In this document: piece after piece, positions 26,090-34,900 of the stretch | How positions within the stretch are numbered: the first letter of the stretch is position 1 | How the letters are laid out: each line of letters begins with the position of its first letter | DNA from: Planctomycetota bacterium | GTDB lineage: Bacteria > Planctomycetota > Phycisphaerae > Sedimentisphaerales > Anaerobacaceae | DNA: 38,324 bases | NCBI GenBank assembly: GCA_020351025.1 | Contig: CP070728.1 | Location: 1,118,429-1,156,752, forward strand | Direction: 5' to 3' | The notes under the pieces: model-generated | Seen by the model: the letters and a program-made list of their open reading frames with translations, nothing else | What the model was told of the DNA's origin: nothing | Database searches by the model: none | Position numbers and translations under genes: made by a program

Positions 26090-28186
26090 TTAAGCCACAT
26101 CAGCCAATCCAAGGGAATCGCCAAGTTTAGCCAACAATGCCCGGCGAATATTCTTATGCTCAGGCCCGGTTAACGCCGGGTCTCGCAAGACCAACTCGAA
26201 CGCATTTTTTCTGGCCAGAACCAGAAGTTCGTAGTCGTCAAGAATATTTGCAATCTTCAAATCCGGCAGGCCGTGCTGTCGTGTGCTAAATAATTCCCCA
26301 GGCCCACGCAGACGCAAATCACACTCTGCTATCTCAAAACCATCGTTACATCTGGTCATAACTTCGAGCCTGTTTTTAGCCACCTCGCTTTCAGTCTCAG
26401 CAAACAAAAAGCAATATGACTTATCTTCGCCTCTGCCGATACGTCCACGCAACTGATGCAACTGTGCCAGGCCAAATCTGTCCGCTCCCTCTATAACCAT
26501 TATCGTTGCCTTCGGAACATCCACTCCAACCTCTACCACGATAGTTGTGACCAGTACATCAATTCTGCCTTTCCTGAATTCGGCCATAATACGCCCCTTT
26601 TGTGGGGAGGGCATCCGACCATGTAAAAGCTCAACAGTAAATTCCGGAAAAACTTTTTTAGCAAGATTCTTCCATCCATCAGTTGCAGCCTTGATGGTGC
26701 TATTTTCCTCAACGCTTGTAATCCGTGGATAGACAAAATAGGCCTGTTTCTTTGCCTTCAAACGCTCGCGGATAAACTCGTATGCCTTTTGTCGGTTGTG
26801 TGAATCAATCCAGCGTGTAATGACGGTGACTCTTCCCGGCGGAGAATGTTTTATAATGGAAACATCCAAATCGCCAAAAGCAGTCATTGCCAGTGTTCGA
26901 GGTATTGGGGTAGCTGTCATAACAAGACAATGTGGTGTAGCTTGCTTGCGCAATTTCAATCGCTGATGAACGCCAAATTTATGCTGCTCATCAATCACCA
27001 CCAGACCAAGGTTGGCAAATTTCACATCTTTCTCCAATAATGCCACCGTCCCCACGACAATATCAATCCGGCCGTTTCTTATTTGCCCCAAAAGCTCCTT
27101 CCTTTTTTTGCCTGTTAATCCCCCCGTTATTAAGACTCTCCTGACTTTACTATTCTTCAAATATCTTTCCATACTTATAAAATGCTGGTCAGTCAGAATC
27201 TCCGTAGGCGCCATAATCGCTGCTTGTCTCTTGTTCGCAACTGCCAATAAAGCAGCATATAGCGCCACTACTGTCTTGCCCGACCCCACATCACCCTGCA
27301 GCAGCCGATTCATCGGCTCGGACTTTTGCATGTCTGCAACAATCTCAGAGATGCAATTGTCCTGGTCCCCGGTGAGCAAAAAAGGAAACCGTTTTCTGAT
27401 TCGGCTGTCGATTTGGTTGGTGTAATTCATCGCTGCCGCTGCCGAGAAATGCTTGCATTTGTACCGGCGAAGCGCCAGGCCCAACTGCATCAGAAACAGC
27501 TCATCATACTTTAATCGGCGTTTGGCCAGAGCTAATTTCCCCTCGTCCGGCGGCAAATGTATCCAGGCAAATGCATCCGTTCTGCCAATAAGATTTGTTC
27601 TCTTACGAAAGTCCTCATCGTAAAGCTCATCTACAAGCTCAGATAAGTTATCAAGAACAGGTCGAATTATCCGCTTAATTTGCCTGCCGGAAAGCCTTGC
27701 CAATGCAGGATAAACACCACCGCCAAAATACTCAGCCGGTTCTAAGCAGCCCTGTTCAAGTACCATAAATTTCGGATTGGTCATTTGTACCTGATGCTTA
27801 TATAAACTAACCTTGCCTGATGCCATTATCACCTGGCCGGGTTTTAGTTGGCCCCTTAAATACCCGCCGTGAAACCAGACAATCCTGCACATCCCCGTAT
27901 CGTCAGCAAGCGCAGCTTCAAAAATCGCCGGCTGGCGGAAGCTTTGGTAGTCCACCGATTCAACCAGGCCGACAATGGTAGCAGAAAAACCCTCCTGCAT
28001 TTGACCTATTTTTATGGCTTCAGGTACAAAGTTCCAGTCTCGCGGAAAATACTCCAACAAATCGCCCACGGTACGTACACCCAACTGCGCAAAGGCCGTG
28101 GCCCTTGCCGGTCCCACACCTTTCAGATAACGCACCGGCATCGATAAATCAATTTTGACCTGTTGCTTTTCAGTCGTCTTTCCCAT
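26090..28186 (-). CDS. recG: ATP-dependent DNA helicase RecG
   Basis: RecG reverses stalled replication forks and branch-migrates Holliday junctions. The N-terminal wedge/OB domain is followed by the helicase core with Walker A GDVGSGKT, the DEQH box (VIDEQHKFG), TATPIPRTL and VVEVGVDVP. QLRGRIGRG is motif VI and the C-terminal TRQHGLPDL is typical of RecG. The length of 698 residues is normal. It starts 18 bases after pcm on the same strand. Confidence 0.96.
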   Translation of the reverse strand: MGKTTEKQQVKIDLSMPVRYLKGVGPARATAFAQLGVRTVGDLLEYFPRDWNFVPEAIKIGQMQEGFSATIVGLVESVDYQSFRQPAIFEAALADDTGMCRIVWFHGGYLRGQLKPGQVIMASGKVSLYKHQVQMTNPKFMVLEQGCLEPAEYFGGGVYPALARLSGRQIKRIIRPVLDNLSELVDELYDEDFRKRTNLIGRTDAFAWIHLPPDEGKLALAKRRLKYDELFLMQLGLALRRYKCKHFSAAAAMNYTNQIDSRIRKRFPFLLTGDQDNCISEIVADMQKSEPMNRLLQGDVGSGKTVVALYAALLAVANKRQAAIMAPTEILTDQHFISMERYLKNSKVRRVLITGGLTGKKRKELLGQIRNGRIDIVVGTVALLEKDVKFANLGLVVIDEQHKFGVHQRLKLRKQATPHCLVMTATPIPRTLAMTAFGDLDVSIIKHSPPGRVTVITRWIDSHNRQKAYEFIRERLKAKKQAYFVYPRITSVEENSTIKAATDGWKNLAKKVFPEFTVELLHGRMPSPQKGRIMAEFRKGRIDVLVTTIVVEVGVDVPKATIMVIEGADRFGLAQLHQLRGRIGRGEDKSYCFLFAETESEVAKNRLEVMTRCNDGFEIAECDLRLRGPGELFSTRQHGLPDLKIANILDDYELLVLARKNAFELVLRDPALTGPEHKNIRRALLAKLGDSLGLADVA

Positions 28187-28204
28187 GATTACTGCTTCTT
28201 TATG

Positions 28205-28867
28205 TCATTCGCTGAAACCATATTTGCCAAGCAGCTTAACAAACCGACAATCGCAAATTAATCTCCCCGTGATTTTGCCTTTTTTCTTTTCGCGAACCAC
28301 CAGTTCCTGTACTCCTGCAGGACCAATCGGAGCGATAATCAAACCGCCATCAATAAGCTGTTCTACGAGTGGCTCTGGCATCCGCGGTACCGCTGCGGTA
28401 ATGAGGATTCTGTCAAAGGTTTTTTGCTCCGGCCAGCCGCAGCTGCCGTCGCCAACGTAAAATTCAACATTGTTAATACCCAACCTGTTCAAAACTGCCT
28501 GCGCCGACTCAGATAGTTCTGCGAATCGTTCTATCGTGTAGACCTTTTTTACCAGCTTACACAGAATTGCGGTTTGATATCCACTGCCGGTACCAATTTC
28601 CAAAACCTCACAATCAGGATTAAGCCGAAGCTCTTCTGTCATCAAAGCAACAATATACGGCTGAGAAATAGTCTGAGCCAACCCGATAGGAAGCGGCCCG
28701 TCGGAATAGGCCTGCAACCGATATTGCCCCGGCACAAATTCTTCCCGCCGAACCTCTTCCATCACCCTCAACACATCAGGGTCGGTTATACCCCGGCCCT
28801 TCAGGTCCCACTCGAGCATATGTTCCCGCACTTTGGCAAATCTATCTGGCCTGCCCCTGCTACCCAT
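28205..28867 (-). CDS. pcm: protein-L-isoaspartate O-methyltransferase
   Basis: The enzyme methylates isoaspartyl residues in aged proteins using S-adenosylmethionine. The substrate-site region GQTISQPY-like segment appears here as AQTISQPYIVALM, followed by the SAM motif EIGTGSGYQTA. ERF and GDGSCGWPEQ segments and AVPRMPEPLVEQL also match the family. The protein is 220 residues. It is the first gene of a pcm-recG unit. Confidence 0.93.
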   Translation of the reverse strand: MGSRGRPDRFAKVREHMLEWDLKGRGITDPDVLRVMEEVRREEFVPGQYRLQAYSDGPLPIGLAQTISQPYIVALMTEELRLNPDCEVLEIGTGSGYQTAILCKLVKKVYTIERFAELSESAQAVLNRLGINNVEFYVGDGSCGWPEQKTFDRILITAAVPRMPEPLVEQLIDGGLIIAPIGPAGVQELVVREKKKGKITGRLICDCRFVKLLGKYGFSE

Positions 28868-28929
28868 AGCTGTAATAATCGCTTTTCAATCACCGTTTTG
28901 CAAATCAATTTTTAACACTATTAAGTTCA

Positions 28930-28991
28930 CCCCGTTAGAAATCTCAAACGGGATAAGAATATGGCGCAAACTGCGAAGATTTCTAACGGGG
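28930..28991. repeat. perfect 15-base inverted repeat
   Basis: CCCCGTTAGAAATCT (28930-28944) and AGATTTCTAACGGGG (28977-28991) are exact reverse complements around a 32-base centre. They lie in the divergent space between pcm and the lipoprotein gene, and the right arm ends 4 bases before a promoter -35 element. It may be a regulatory hairpin, an operator or a dispersed REP/MITE-like element. Confidence 0.7.
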
Positions 28992-28995
28992 TTTA

Positions 28996-29024
28996 TTGCT
29001 ATTGCCCCTGAAACATGGTACAAT
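28996..29024 (+). promoter_or_regulatory. sigma70-type promoter for the lipoprotein/bioD unit
   Basis: TTGCTA at 28996-29001 and TACAAT at 29019-29024 are 17 bases apart. They lie 55 bases upstream of the lipoprotein ATG. Confidence 0.55.
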
Positions 29025-29079
29025 GTTTTATTAATACAGCAAATAAACAACTTTCAAAAAATTCTAAGGAGACGGAGAA

Positions 29080-29784
29080 ATGAAAACCAAAAAATTTCTT
29101 GTTTATTTGTTAGCCGGCATTTTAGGCGGCTGTATACCTGTTATATCGCTCCATCCGCTTTTCACTGAAGAAGCCCTTGTCTTCGAAGAGAAGCTGCTCG
29201 GCACTTGGGTAGACGACACCAACTGCCCTAAATCCACGTGGGAATTTAAGCGCGCTGTAGATAGCTCTGAAGAAGACTGGGATTTACCGCCCGAAATAAG
29301 AGAAAAAGCCTATATATTAATTTTTACCAATGATAAGGGTAAAAAAGGCTCGTTTATCGCGGGTTTGAGCACCTGCTTCGAAAGACTTTTTCTTAACGTT
29401 TGCCCAAGTCAGTTCCCCTGCACACAACCGGACCCGAATGAAGACCGGGATTTGAACTCGTTTCTCTTCATAGCTGGCCATTCATTTATAATTATAGACT
29501 CCATCGAACCCAAGTTGAAGATGCGATGGATAACCAACGACGCAATGAGGGAACTGCTCGAAAAAGACCCCGGTGCAGTCAAGCATCAATTGGTCGAAGA
29601 CAGGGTCATTTTGACGGCATCGACCCAGGAACTCCAGGCATTTGTACTCAAATATGTCAACGACAATAAAGTATTCTCTGCCGAAGTAGTCTTGGCCCGC
29701 AAGAAACCAAAAGAGTGTCCTGAGCCAAATTCCATCGACCCAAATCAAACAAAGCCGAACGCTATGGAACCAAAGACGGGCTGA
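29080..29784 (+). CDS. predicted lipoprotein, function unknown
   Basis: The signal peptide ends in LAGILGGC, a lipobox-like sequence with Cys18, so the product is probably a lipoprotein. The mature part of about 215 residues begins like small secreted proteins with a conserved LGTWVDD strand. The C-terminus is rich in Pro, Asn and Glu and ends in two short PN.(I/M)(D/E)P-like repeats. AAGGAGACGG lies upstream of the ATG. The bioD gene follows after 14 bases. I do not recognise a family. Confidence 0.75.
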   Translation: MKTKKFLVYLLAGILGGCIPVISLHPLFTEEALVFEEKLLGTWVDDTNCPKSTWEFKRAVDSSEEDWDLPPEIREKAYILIFTNDKGKKGSFIAGLSTCFERLFLNVCPSQFPCTQPDPNEDRDLNSFLFIAGHSFIIIDSIEPKLKMRWITNDAMRELLEKDPGAVKHQLVEDRVILTASTQELQAFVLKYVNDNKVFSAEVVLARKKPKECPEPNSIDPNQTKPNAMEPKTG

Positions 29785-29798
29785 CGGATAAAAGTTTA

Positions 29799-30539
29799 AT
29801 GCCAATTAATCTGAACCTGCCTAAAAAAGCTGGCCTTTTTGTAACCGGCACCGACGCCGGAGTAGGCAAAACATTAGTAGCCGGTGCTACCGCTAAAATT
29901 CTTACCCGTCAAGGCCTTAAAGTAGGCGTATTCAAACCAATCGCCACTGCCTGCAAGCACCGCTGGGAGGGCCTGGTCAGCTGCGAGACTGAGTTCCTGG
30001 CTAATTGTGCAAATAGCGACCTCTCGCTTTCGACAATAACCCCCGTCGGTTACATCACCGCGGCAGCACCTATTGTAAGTGCTGCTCGCGAAAACAAACC
30101 GATAGATTTTGACGAAATTGCAGCCGCATACAAACAAATATGTCAAGTCAGCAATATAGTTATAATTGAAGGTGTCGGCGGTGTCCGCACACCTCTTTCT
30201 GCGGAATTTGACCTTCTGGATTTGGCATCTGAATTCGACCTGCCTATGGTAATAGTTGCCCGCTCCGACGCTGGAATGATAAACCATACCCTTATGACGA
30301 TTGACTGTATCCGGGCGACGGAATTGAAAATCGCCGGCGTAGTCATTAATGGCTATGACGCCACCAAAACAACAGTAGCCCAAGAGACTACTGAACAAGT
30401 ACTAAGCCAATGCAGCGGTGTAAAGATACTTTCGATTGTGCCCTTTGACGAAACCGTTGATATCGAAAACCCAAACCTGGGAGAAGTTGTTATCGAGTCC
30501 CTGAGCGGCTGCAACTGGGCCAAGTTAGCTCAGCGATAA
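29799..30539 (+). CDS. bioD: ATP-dependent dethiobiotin synthetase
   Basis: BioD carboxylates 7,8-diaminopelargonic acid to dethiobiotin in biotin synthesis. The P-loop GTDAGVGKT is at residues 17-25, followed by KPIATAC and the EGVGGVRTPL segment. The length of 246 residues is slightly long but normal. No other biotin gene lies next to it, so the pathway genes must be elsewhere. It is cotranscribed with the upstream lipoprotein and precedes nadB by about 70 bases. Confidence 0.93.
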   Translation: MPINLNLPKKAGLFVTGTDAGVGKTLVAGATAKILTRQGLKVGVFKPIATACKHRWEGLVSCETEFLANCANSDLSLSTITPVGYITAAAPIVSAARENKPIDFDEIAAAYKQICQVSNIVIIEGVGGVRTPLSAEFDLLDLASEFDLPMVIVARSDAGMINHTLMTIDCIRATELKIAGVVINGYDATKTTVAQETTEQVLSQCSGVKILSIVPFDETVDIENPNLGEVVIESLSGCNWAKLAQR

Positions 30540-30540
30540 A

Positions 30541-30596
30541 TTATTGATTATTTTACATTGATTAGTTAATGTTCTTATTGAGTATCGAGTATCTAT
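30541..30596. repeat. eight degenerate 7-base tandem units
   Basis: TTATTGA, TTATTTT, ACATTGA, TTAGTTA, ATGTTCT, TATTGAG, TATCGAG and TATCTAT run without gaps from the end of bioD towards nadB. Confidence 0.6.
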
Positions 30597-30611
30597 AATC
30601 AAGGACGTTTT

Positions 30612-32228
30612 ATGACCGACCAGACAGAATTCAGACGCTATCTGGTTGCTATTGACTCTATCTCAACGCACCAGCTCTTCACCGATTGCCTGGTGATAGG
30701 CGCCGGCATTGCCGGGCTCCGCGCCGCCATCGAAGCAGCCGAGCACTGCAATGTCATTGTCGTCTGCAAGGGCTCTCTGCAGGACAGTAACACCTGGCTC
30801 GCTCAAGGCGGAATAGCATCGGTGCTTGATGAAACAGATAGTTTTGAATCACACATAGTCGATACGCTTAACACTGGCTGCGGTATAAGCGACAAAGAAA
30901 TAGTCGACTTAGTCGTTCGACAGGGGCCGCGTCTCATCGAGCAACTGCTCCGCTGGGGTACTGATTTTGACCTGACCGATGGACATATCGCCACTACACT
31001 CGAAGGCGGCCACTCTCACGCCCGTGTTGCTCACGCCCACGGAGATGAAACAGGCAGGATAATTACCGAAGTGCTCATAAAAAAGGCAAGGCAGAATCCA
31101 AATATAAAAATAGTAGAAAACTTTTGCGGCGTGGATTTACTCAGCAATGATGACAACAAGTGCATTGGAATAATCGGCCAGGACAAGCGCGGGCCTCAGA
31201 TAATCTGGGCAACAAATACAATTTTGGCAACAGGAGGAGCAGGGCAACTCTACCGTGAAACAACCAACCCTGAAATTGCAACCGGCGATGGCATCGCTAT
31301 TGCCTACCGGGCAGGTGCCGTACTGCAGGACCTCGAATTCATGCAGTTCCACCCGACAACACTTTACGTCGCAGGTGCCTCACGTGCTCTGGTCACCGAA
31401 ACCCTGCGAGGTGAAGGCGCTATATTAAGAGACAGCCGCGGACGGGCCTTTATGAAAGATTACCACGAATCCGCCGAACTAGCGCCGCGTGACATTGTAA
31501 GTCGTGCAATCCTGGCACAAATGCTCAAAACCAAATCAACAAATGTCTATCTGGATGTTCGACACTTCAAAAGAGAACACTTTGCGAAGAGGTTCCCCAC
31601 AATCAGTGAGCTTTGTGAAAGTTTCGGCATAGACGTCAGCCAGAATTTGATTCCCGTTCGACCCAGCGCACACTATATGATTGGTGGCGTAAAGACCGAT
31701 GCGAAAGCTGCGACAAGCATCAAAAATCTTTATGCCTGTGGCGAAATAGCCGCCACCGGCCTGCACGGCGCAAATCGACTCGGTAGCAACTCCCTGTTGG
31801 AAGGTTTGGTATTCGGCAAAATAGCTGGGCAATCTGCTTCCCAACACATAAAAAAGCCAGGCGACTCTGGCATCAAACACCAGCGGATAAAACATCAACC
31901 CACTTATTCAAACCGAACTTTGTTGAATACGTCTGACGTTAGAAATTCGCTTCGAGCCCTTATGTGGCGAAATGTCGGCATTACCAGAAAGGCCCAGTTG
32001 CTTACCGAGGCACAGGAGATTATTGGATTCTGGCAGCGCTATGTCATGGACAAAACCTTTGACCAGCCCCAGGACTGGGAGTGCCAGAATATGTTGACCG
32101 TGGCACTATTGATGACCCAAGCAGCACAGATGCGAAAGGAAAGCAGAGGTGTACACCACAGAAGCGATTTTACTAACATCAACGACAAAAATTTCAAAAA
32201 ACATATCGAAATCACCTCTGGAAAATAA
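30612..32228 (+). CDS. nadB: L-aspartate oxidase
   Basis: This FAD enzyme oxidises aspartate to iminoaspartate, the first step of de novo NAD synthesis. The dinucleotide-binding VIGAGIAGLRAA is near residue 27. Further marks are NTWLAQGGIA, GGHSHARVAH, QFHPTTLY, HYMIGGV and GLHGANRLGSNSLLEG, all typical of the NadB/succinate dehydrogenase flavoprotein family. The short C-terminal helical domain and the 538-residue length fit NadB rather than SdhA. The quinolinate synthase gene is not nearby. Confidence 0.95.
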   Translation: MTDQTEFRRYLVAIDSISTHQLFTDCLVIGAGIAGLRAAIEAAEHCNVIVVCKGSLQDSNTWLAQGGIASVLDETDSFESHIVDTLNTGCGISDKEIVDLVVRQGPRLIEQLLRWGTDFDLTDGHIATTLEGGHSHARVAHAHGDETGRIITEVLIKKARQNPNIKIVENFCGVDLLSNDDNKCIGIIGQDKRGPQIIWATNTILATGGAGQLYRETTNPEIATGDGIAIAYRAGAVLQDLEFMQFHPTTLYVAGASRALVTETLRGEGAILRDSRGRAFMKDYHESAELAPRDIVSRAILAQMLKTKSTNVYLDVRHFKREHFAKRFPTISELCESFGIDVSQNLIPVRPSAHYMIGGVKTDAKAATSIKNLYACGEIAATGLHGANRLGSNSLLEGLVFGKIAGQSASQHIKKPGDSGIKHQRIKHQPTYSNRTLLNTSDVRNSLRALMWRNVGITRKAQLLTEAQEIIGFWQRYVMDKTFDQPQDWECQNMLTVALLMTQAAQMRKESRGVHHRSDFTNINDKNFKKHIEITSGK

Positions 32229-32247
32229 AACGGGATTTGGGTATAAT
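32219..32247 (+). promoter_or_regulatory. candidate sigma70-type promoter for rnpB
   Basis: TGGAAA at 32219-32224 and a perfect TATAAT at 32242-32247 are 17 bases apart, partly inside the end of nadB. The predicted start near 32254 would give a short 5' leader to be trimmed from the RNase P RNA. Confidence 0.45.
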
Positions 32248-32264
32248 AAAACCATAGTTCGTAG

Positions 32265-32299
32265 CTAAATAATCAATAGTCAATAATAAATAATCAATT
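32265..32299. repeat. five degenerate 7-base tandem units of the ATCAATA type
   Basis: CTAAATA, ATCAATA, GTCAATA, ATAAATA and ATCAATT run up to the 5' end of the RNase P RNA. They are the reverse-complement form of the ATTGATN units at 12890. Confidence 0.6.
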
Positions 32300-32303
32300 A
32301 AAA

Positions 32304-32673
32304 GAGTGGGTTGGGCGACCGCCGGTTGAAAAACCGGAGGAAAGTCCGGGCAGGACAGGGCACGGTGGTGGCTAACAGCCACCCGGGGTGACCCGAGGGA
32401 AAGTGCCACAGAAACTACACAGCCGATGGTCCCGACTTGTCGGGACTCAGGCAATGGTGAAATGGTGCGGTAAGAGCGCACCGCGGTACTGGTGACAGTT
32501 CCGGCTGGGCAAACCCCACCGCCTGCAAGACCAAGCGGCTGGTACTCGGCCCGGGTATTAACAGCAGGTAGGTCGCTTGTCGAAAGGCAGAGCCAACTGG
32601 TAACAGTTGGTCAAGATAAATGGCCGCCACCCGCCTTACGGCGGGAGACAGAACTCGGCTTACAGACCCACTC
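32304..32673 (+). ncRNA. rnpB: RNase P RNA, bacterial class A
   Basis: The catalytic RNA that removes tRNA 5' leaders. The conserved GGAGGAAAGTCCGGGC block is present near 32336, GGTGCGGTAAGAGCGCACC near 32464, and AGACAGAACTCGGCTTACAGA near 32646. The ends GAGTGGGT (32304-32311) and ACCCACTC (32666-32673) pair to form P1. Gene length is about 370 bases. A run of T follows P1 directly, so P1 may double as terminator stem. The 5' end could differ by a few bases. Confidence 0.97.
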
Positions 32674-32705
32674 TTTTTTCTTTTCGAATAATAAGAAGCC
32701 TAAAC

Positions 32706-32745
32706 AAAAACCGCCTGCCCTAAATGCTTTTTGAACAGGCGAGCT
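32706..32745 (-). terminator. probable intrinsic terminator of the lipoprotein gene
   Basis: CGCCTG (32712-32717) pairs with CAGGCG (32736-32741) around an 18-base loop. On the minus strand the stem is followed by GTTTTTGTTT. It lies 60 bases downstream of the lipoprotein stop codon. Confidence 0.45.
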
Positions 32746-32802
32746 TTACAAACTGAGATTTCAAAAATTTCTTTTTGCCCTTCTGTTGTTACTGGCCTGC
32801 GG

Positions 32803-33543
32803 CTACTCTTCTAAAGCAAACGGGTCTTCTAACGTCCACGCAAGTGAACCTAACCTCACTTGAACATTCACAATATCGCCAGCAACATCCATTCGAATAT
32901 TGCCTTTGCCAAGCGAAATATGGTCAACAGCAACACCATTAGCATCGCTTAGTGTTGATGCTAAAACAGGTGATTCATCCATTTTATGCATAACTGTTTG
33001 CAGCGTCTGATTGATTAACATCCCGCAAATATCAAGTGTTTTATTATCCTCGGCAACCTCATTTATATCCTTACGGACATTACTTAAAACCTGCTCCAAT
33101 ATAGCAATTCGCCTTGAGTTTTCGTCCGCGTAGGCTTCCTCAAGCACATCTGGTTCCAACACCATTTCGCTGTTAAATGTAAGGCTTCGCCTAGGCCCGA
33201 CGAGAAAAGCTTTGCCCTTTTCGTCTACTACAAAGAAGTACTTTCGCTTTGCAGCGAGCTTGTCTTCGTCGAAGGAAACCATATTGAACCAAATCTGGTA
33301 GCCCTTTTTCTTCTGTCCCTGCGAAGCAACAACGCTTTTGCTTTGGCTAAGCAACTCATCATATTCCGGTCTGTGAATTATCGCAAGCACATCGGCAGAG
33401 GTACTTTCCTTCAGCTTTGTCTGATTATAAGCGATAGGAAGCTCCTCGTCATAGGGAGGTTCTTCAGATTCAAAGTACTCCACTACACCACAGCCACAAA
33501 AAGCAAAACAGCCAACGACAACCAATAATTTCAATGTTCTCAC
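32803..33543 (-). CDS. predicted lipoprotein, function unknown
   Basis: The N-terminus MRTLKLLVVVGCFAFCGC has a lipobox-like ending with Cys18. The mature protein of about 228 residues has an acidic stretch just after the lipidation site (ESEEPPYDEE) and alternating strands and helices. The start is GTG at 33543, supported by AAGGAAG upstream. It lies 47 bases after ilvC on the same strand, but there is no functional link that I can see. Confidence 0.72.
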   Translation of the reverse strand: MRTLKLLVVVGCFAFCGCGVVEYFESEEPPYDEELPIAYNQTKLKESTSADVLAIIHRPEYDELLSQSKSVVASQGQKKKGYQIWFNMVSFDEDKLAAKRKYFFVVDEKGKAFLVGPRRSLTFNSEMVLEPDVLEEAYADENSRRIAILEQVLSNVRKDINEVAEDNKTLDICGMLINQTLQTVMHKMDESPVLASTLSDANGVAVDHISLGKGNIRMDVAGDIVNVQVRLGSLAWTLEDPFALEE

Positions 33544-33590
33544 GGCATCTTCCTTATATTTTGGTATTTGTCTTTAAGCACTCAATCGAA

Positions 33591-34595
33591 TTAAATCTCT
33601 TTCGAGTCTATCCACTCCATCATCTTCCGCAGTTTTCTGCCAACTTCCTCCAGCTGGCAGTCGTGGTCTTTTTCATACAGCTTTTTAAACTTTTTCAATC
33701 CACTCTGGTATTCATTTACCCATTCTTTGGCAAATTCGCCTGATGTTACCTCAGCGAGTATCTTCTTCATTTCAGCTTTGGTTTGCTCGGTGATGATTCT
33801 CGGCCCGCGGGTCAAATCCCCGTACTCTGCGGTGTTGGATATACTGTATCTCATATAGCTAAGCCCCCCCTGGTACATAAGGTCGACTATGAGCTTGACT
33901 TCGTGCAAACACTCAAAATAAGCGATTTCCGGCTGATACCCCGCTTCGACGAGTGTTTCGAAACCTGCTTTAATAAGCGATGTAAGGCCGCCGCAGAGCA
34001 CGCACTGCTCCCCGAATAGGTCCGTCTCGGTTTCCTCCTTATATGTTGTATCAATAACGCCTGCTCTGGCGCCGCCAATCCCGTTTGACCAGGCAAGGGC
34101 TATGTCTTTAGCATCACCGGTTGAATCCTGTTCGACAGCTATCAGGTTGGGCACGCCGCCGCCCTTTTGAAATTCGCTACGAACCAAATGACCAGGCCCT
34201 TTTGGCGCAATCATCACGACGTTAATATCCTTCGGCGGAACTATATACTTAAAATGAATATTAAAGCCGTGACAAAAGCCAAGGGTTTGACCAGCCACCA
34301 GGTTAGGAGCAATCTGCTCGGCGTAAACTTTCGCCTGTACCTCATCCGGAACGGTTACAATAACGAGCGTCGCGCCATCCAAAGCAGTTTTTATATCCAC
34401 CGGCGTAAAGCCATGCTCCAGCGCAAGTTTATAGTTGTCGCTCCCCTTTAGCTCGGCTACTGCTACCTCTATCCCGCTATCACGCAAATTCTGGCTATGT
34501 GCATGACCTTGGCTGCCATAACCAATAACCGCTACCTTCTTTCCCTTTAACGCATCTATCGGCGCATCCTTTTCGTAATAAATCTTTAATGCCAT
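33591..34595 (-). CDS. ilvC: ketol-acid reductoisomerase, class I, variant cofactor loop
   Basis: The enzyme converts acetolactate or acetohydroxybutyrate in valine/isoleucine synthesis. [13 protein letters not shown] begins at residue 25, and MIAPKGPGH and the C-terminal knotted domain with E(T/C)DLFGEQ are present. The length of 334 residues is class I. In the loop after the second beta strand the sequence reads AELKGSDNY where NADPH enzymes commonly have GLRxGSxSW. The Arg and the last Ser that contact the 2'-phosphate are replaced by Leu and Asn. AAGGTGG precedes the ATG at 34595. No ilvB/N or leu genes are adjacent. Confidence 0.95.
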   Translation of the reverse strand: MALKIYYEKDAPIDALKGKKVAVIGYGSQGHAHSQNLRDSGIEVAVAELKGSDNYKLALEHGFTPVDIKTALDGATLVIVTVPDEVQAKVYAEQIAPNLVAGQTLGFCHGFNIHFKYIVPPKDINVVMIAPKGPGHLVRSEFQKGGGVPNLIAVEQDSTGDAKDIALAWSNGIGGARAGVIDTTYKEETETDLFGEQCVLCGGLTSLIKAGFETLVEAGYQPEIAYFECLHEVKLIVDLMYQGGLSYMRYSISNTAEYGDLTRGPRIITEQTKAEMKKILAEVTSGEFAKEWVNEYQSGLKKFKKLYEKDHDCQLEEVGRKLRKMMEWIDSKEI

Positions 34596-34900
34596 AGCTT
34601 AAACCACCTTTACTTCTTATACCAAAAGTTATCATCCCATAATGACTTTGTCCTAAAAGGCAACCGCTCATAATTATATTAAAAGCTTCTCGGCGAGCAA
34701 GAAATTTATACACACGGCATCAGCCGCACAGGGCAGCAGCGGCGGAAATCATAAGAACTTATGGGACCTATTATTACAAAGACAACTGCCTATAGAGCCA
34801 GCGGTCGCTAATTACAGCTTCTGTGTTAAACACACCCTTATTTGAGGCCGAAAAACAACATGGCTCACAGCGAAAATATGGGATAACAGGAACTGAAAGA
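34596..34900. other. divergent spacer between ilvC and the HTH/receiver gene
   Basis: About 305 bases carry the promoters of both genes but no convincing gene. A TATAAG lies 25 bases upstream of the ilvC start on the minus strand without a good partner. No clear leader peptide or attenuator for ilvC was seen. Confidence 0.35.

Noticed and set aside
32212-32630. Two minus-strand frames of 71-89 codons
   Set aside because: They overlap the RNase P RNA gene and have no protein-like features.
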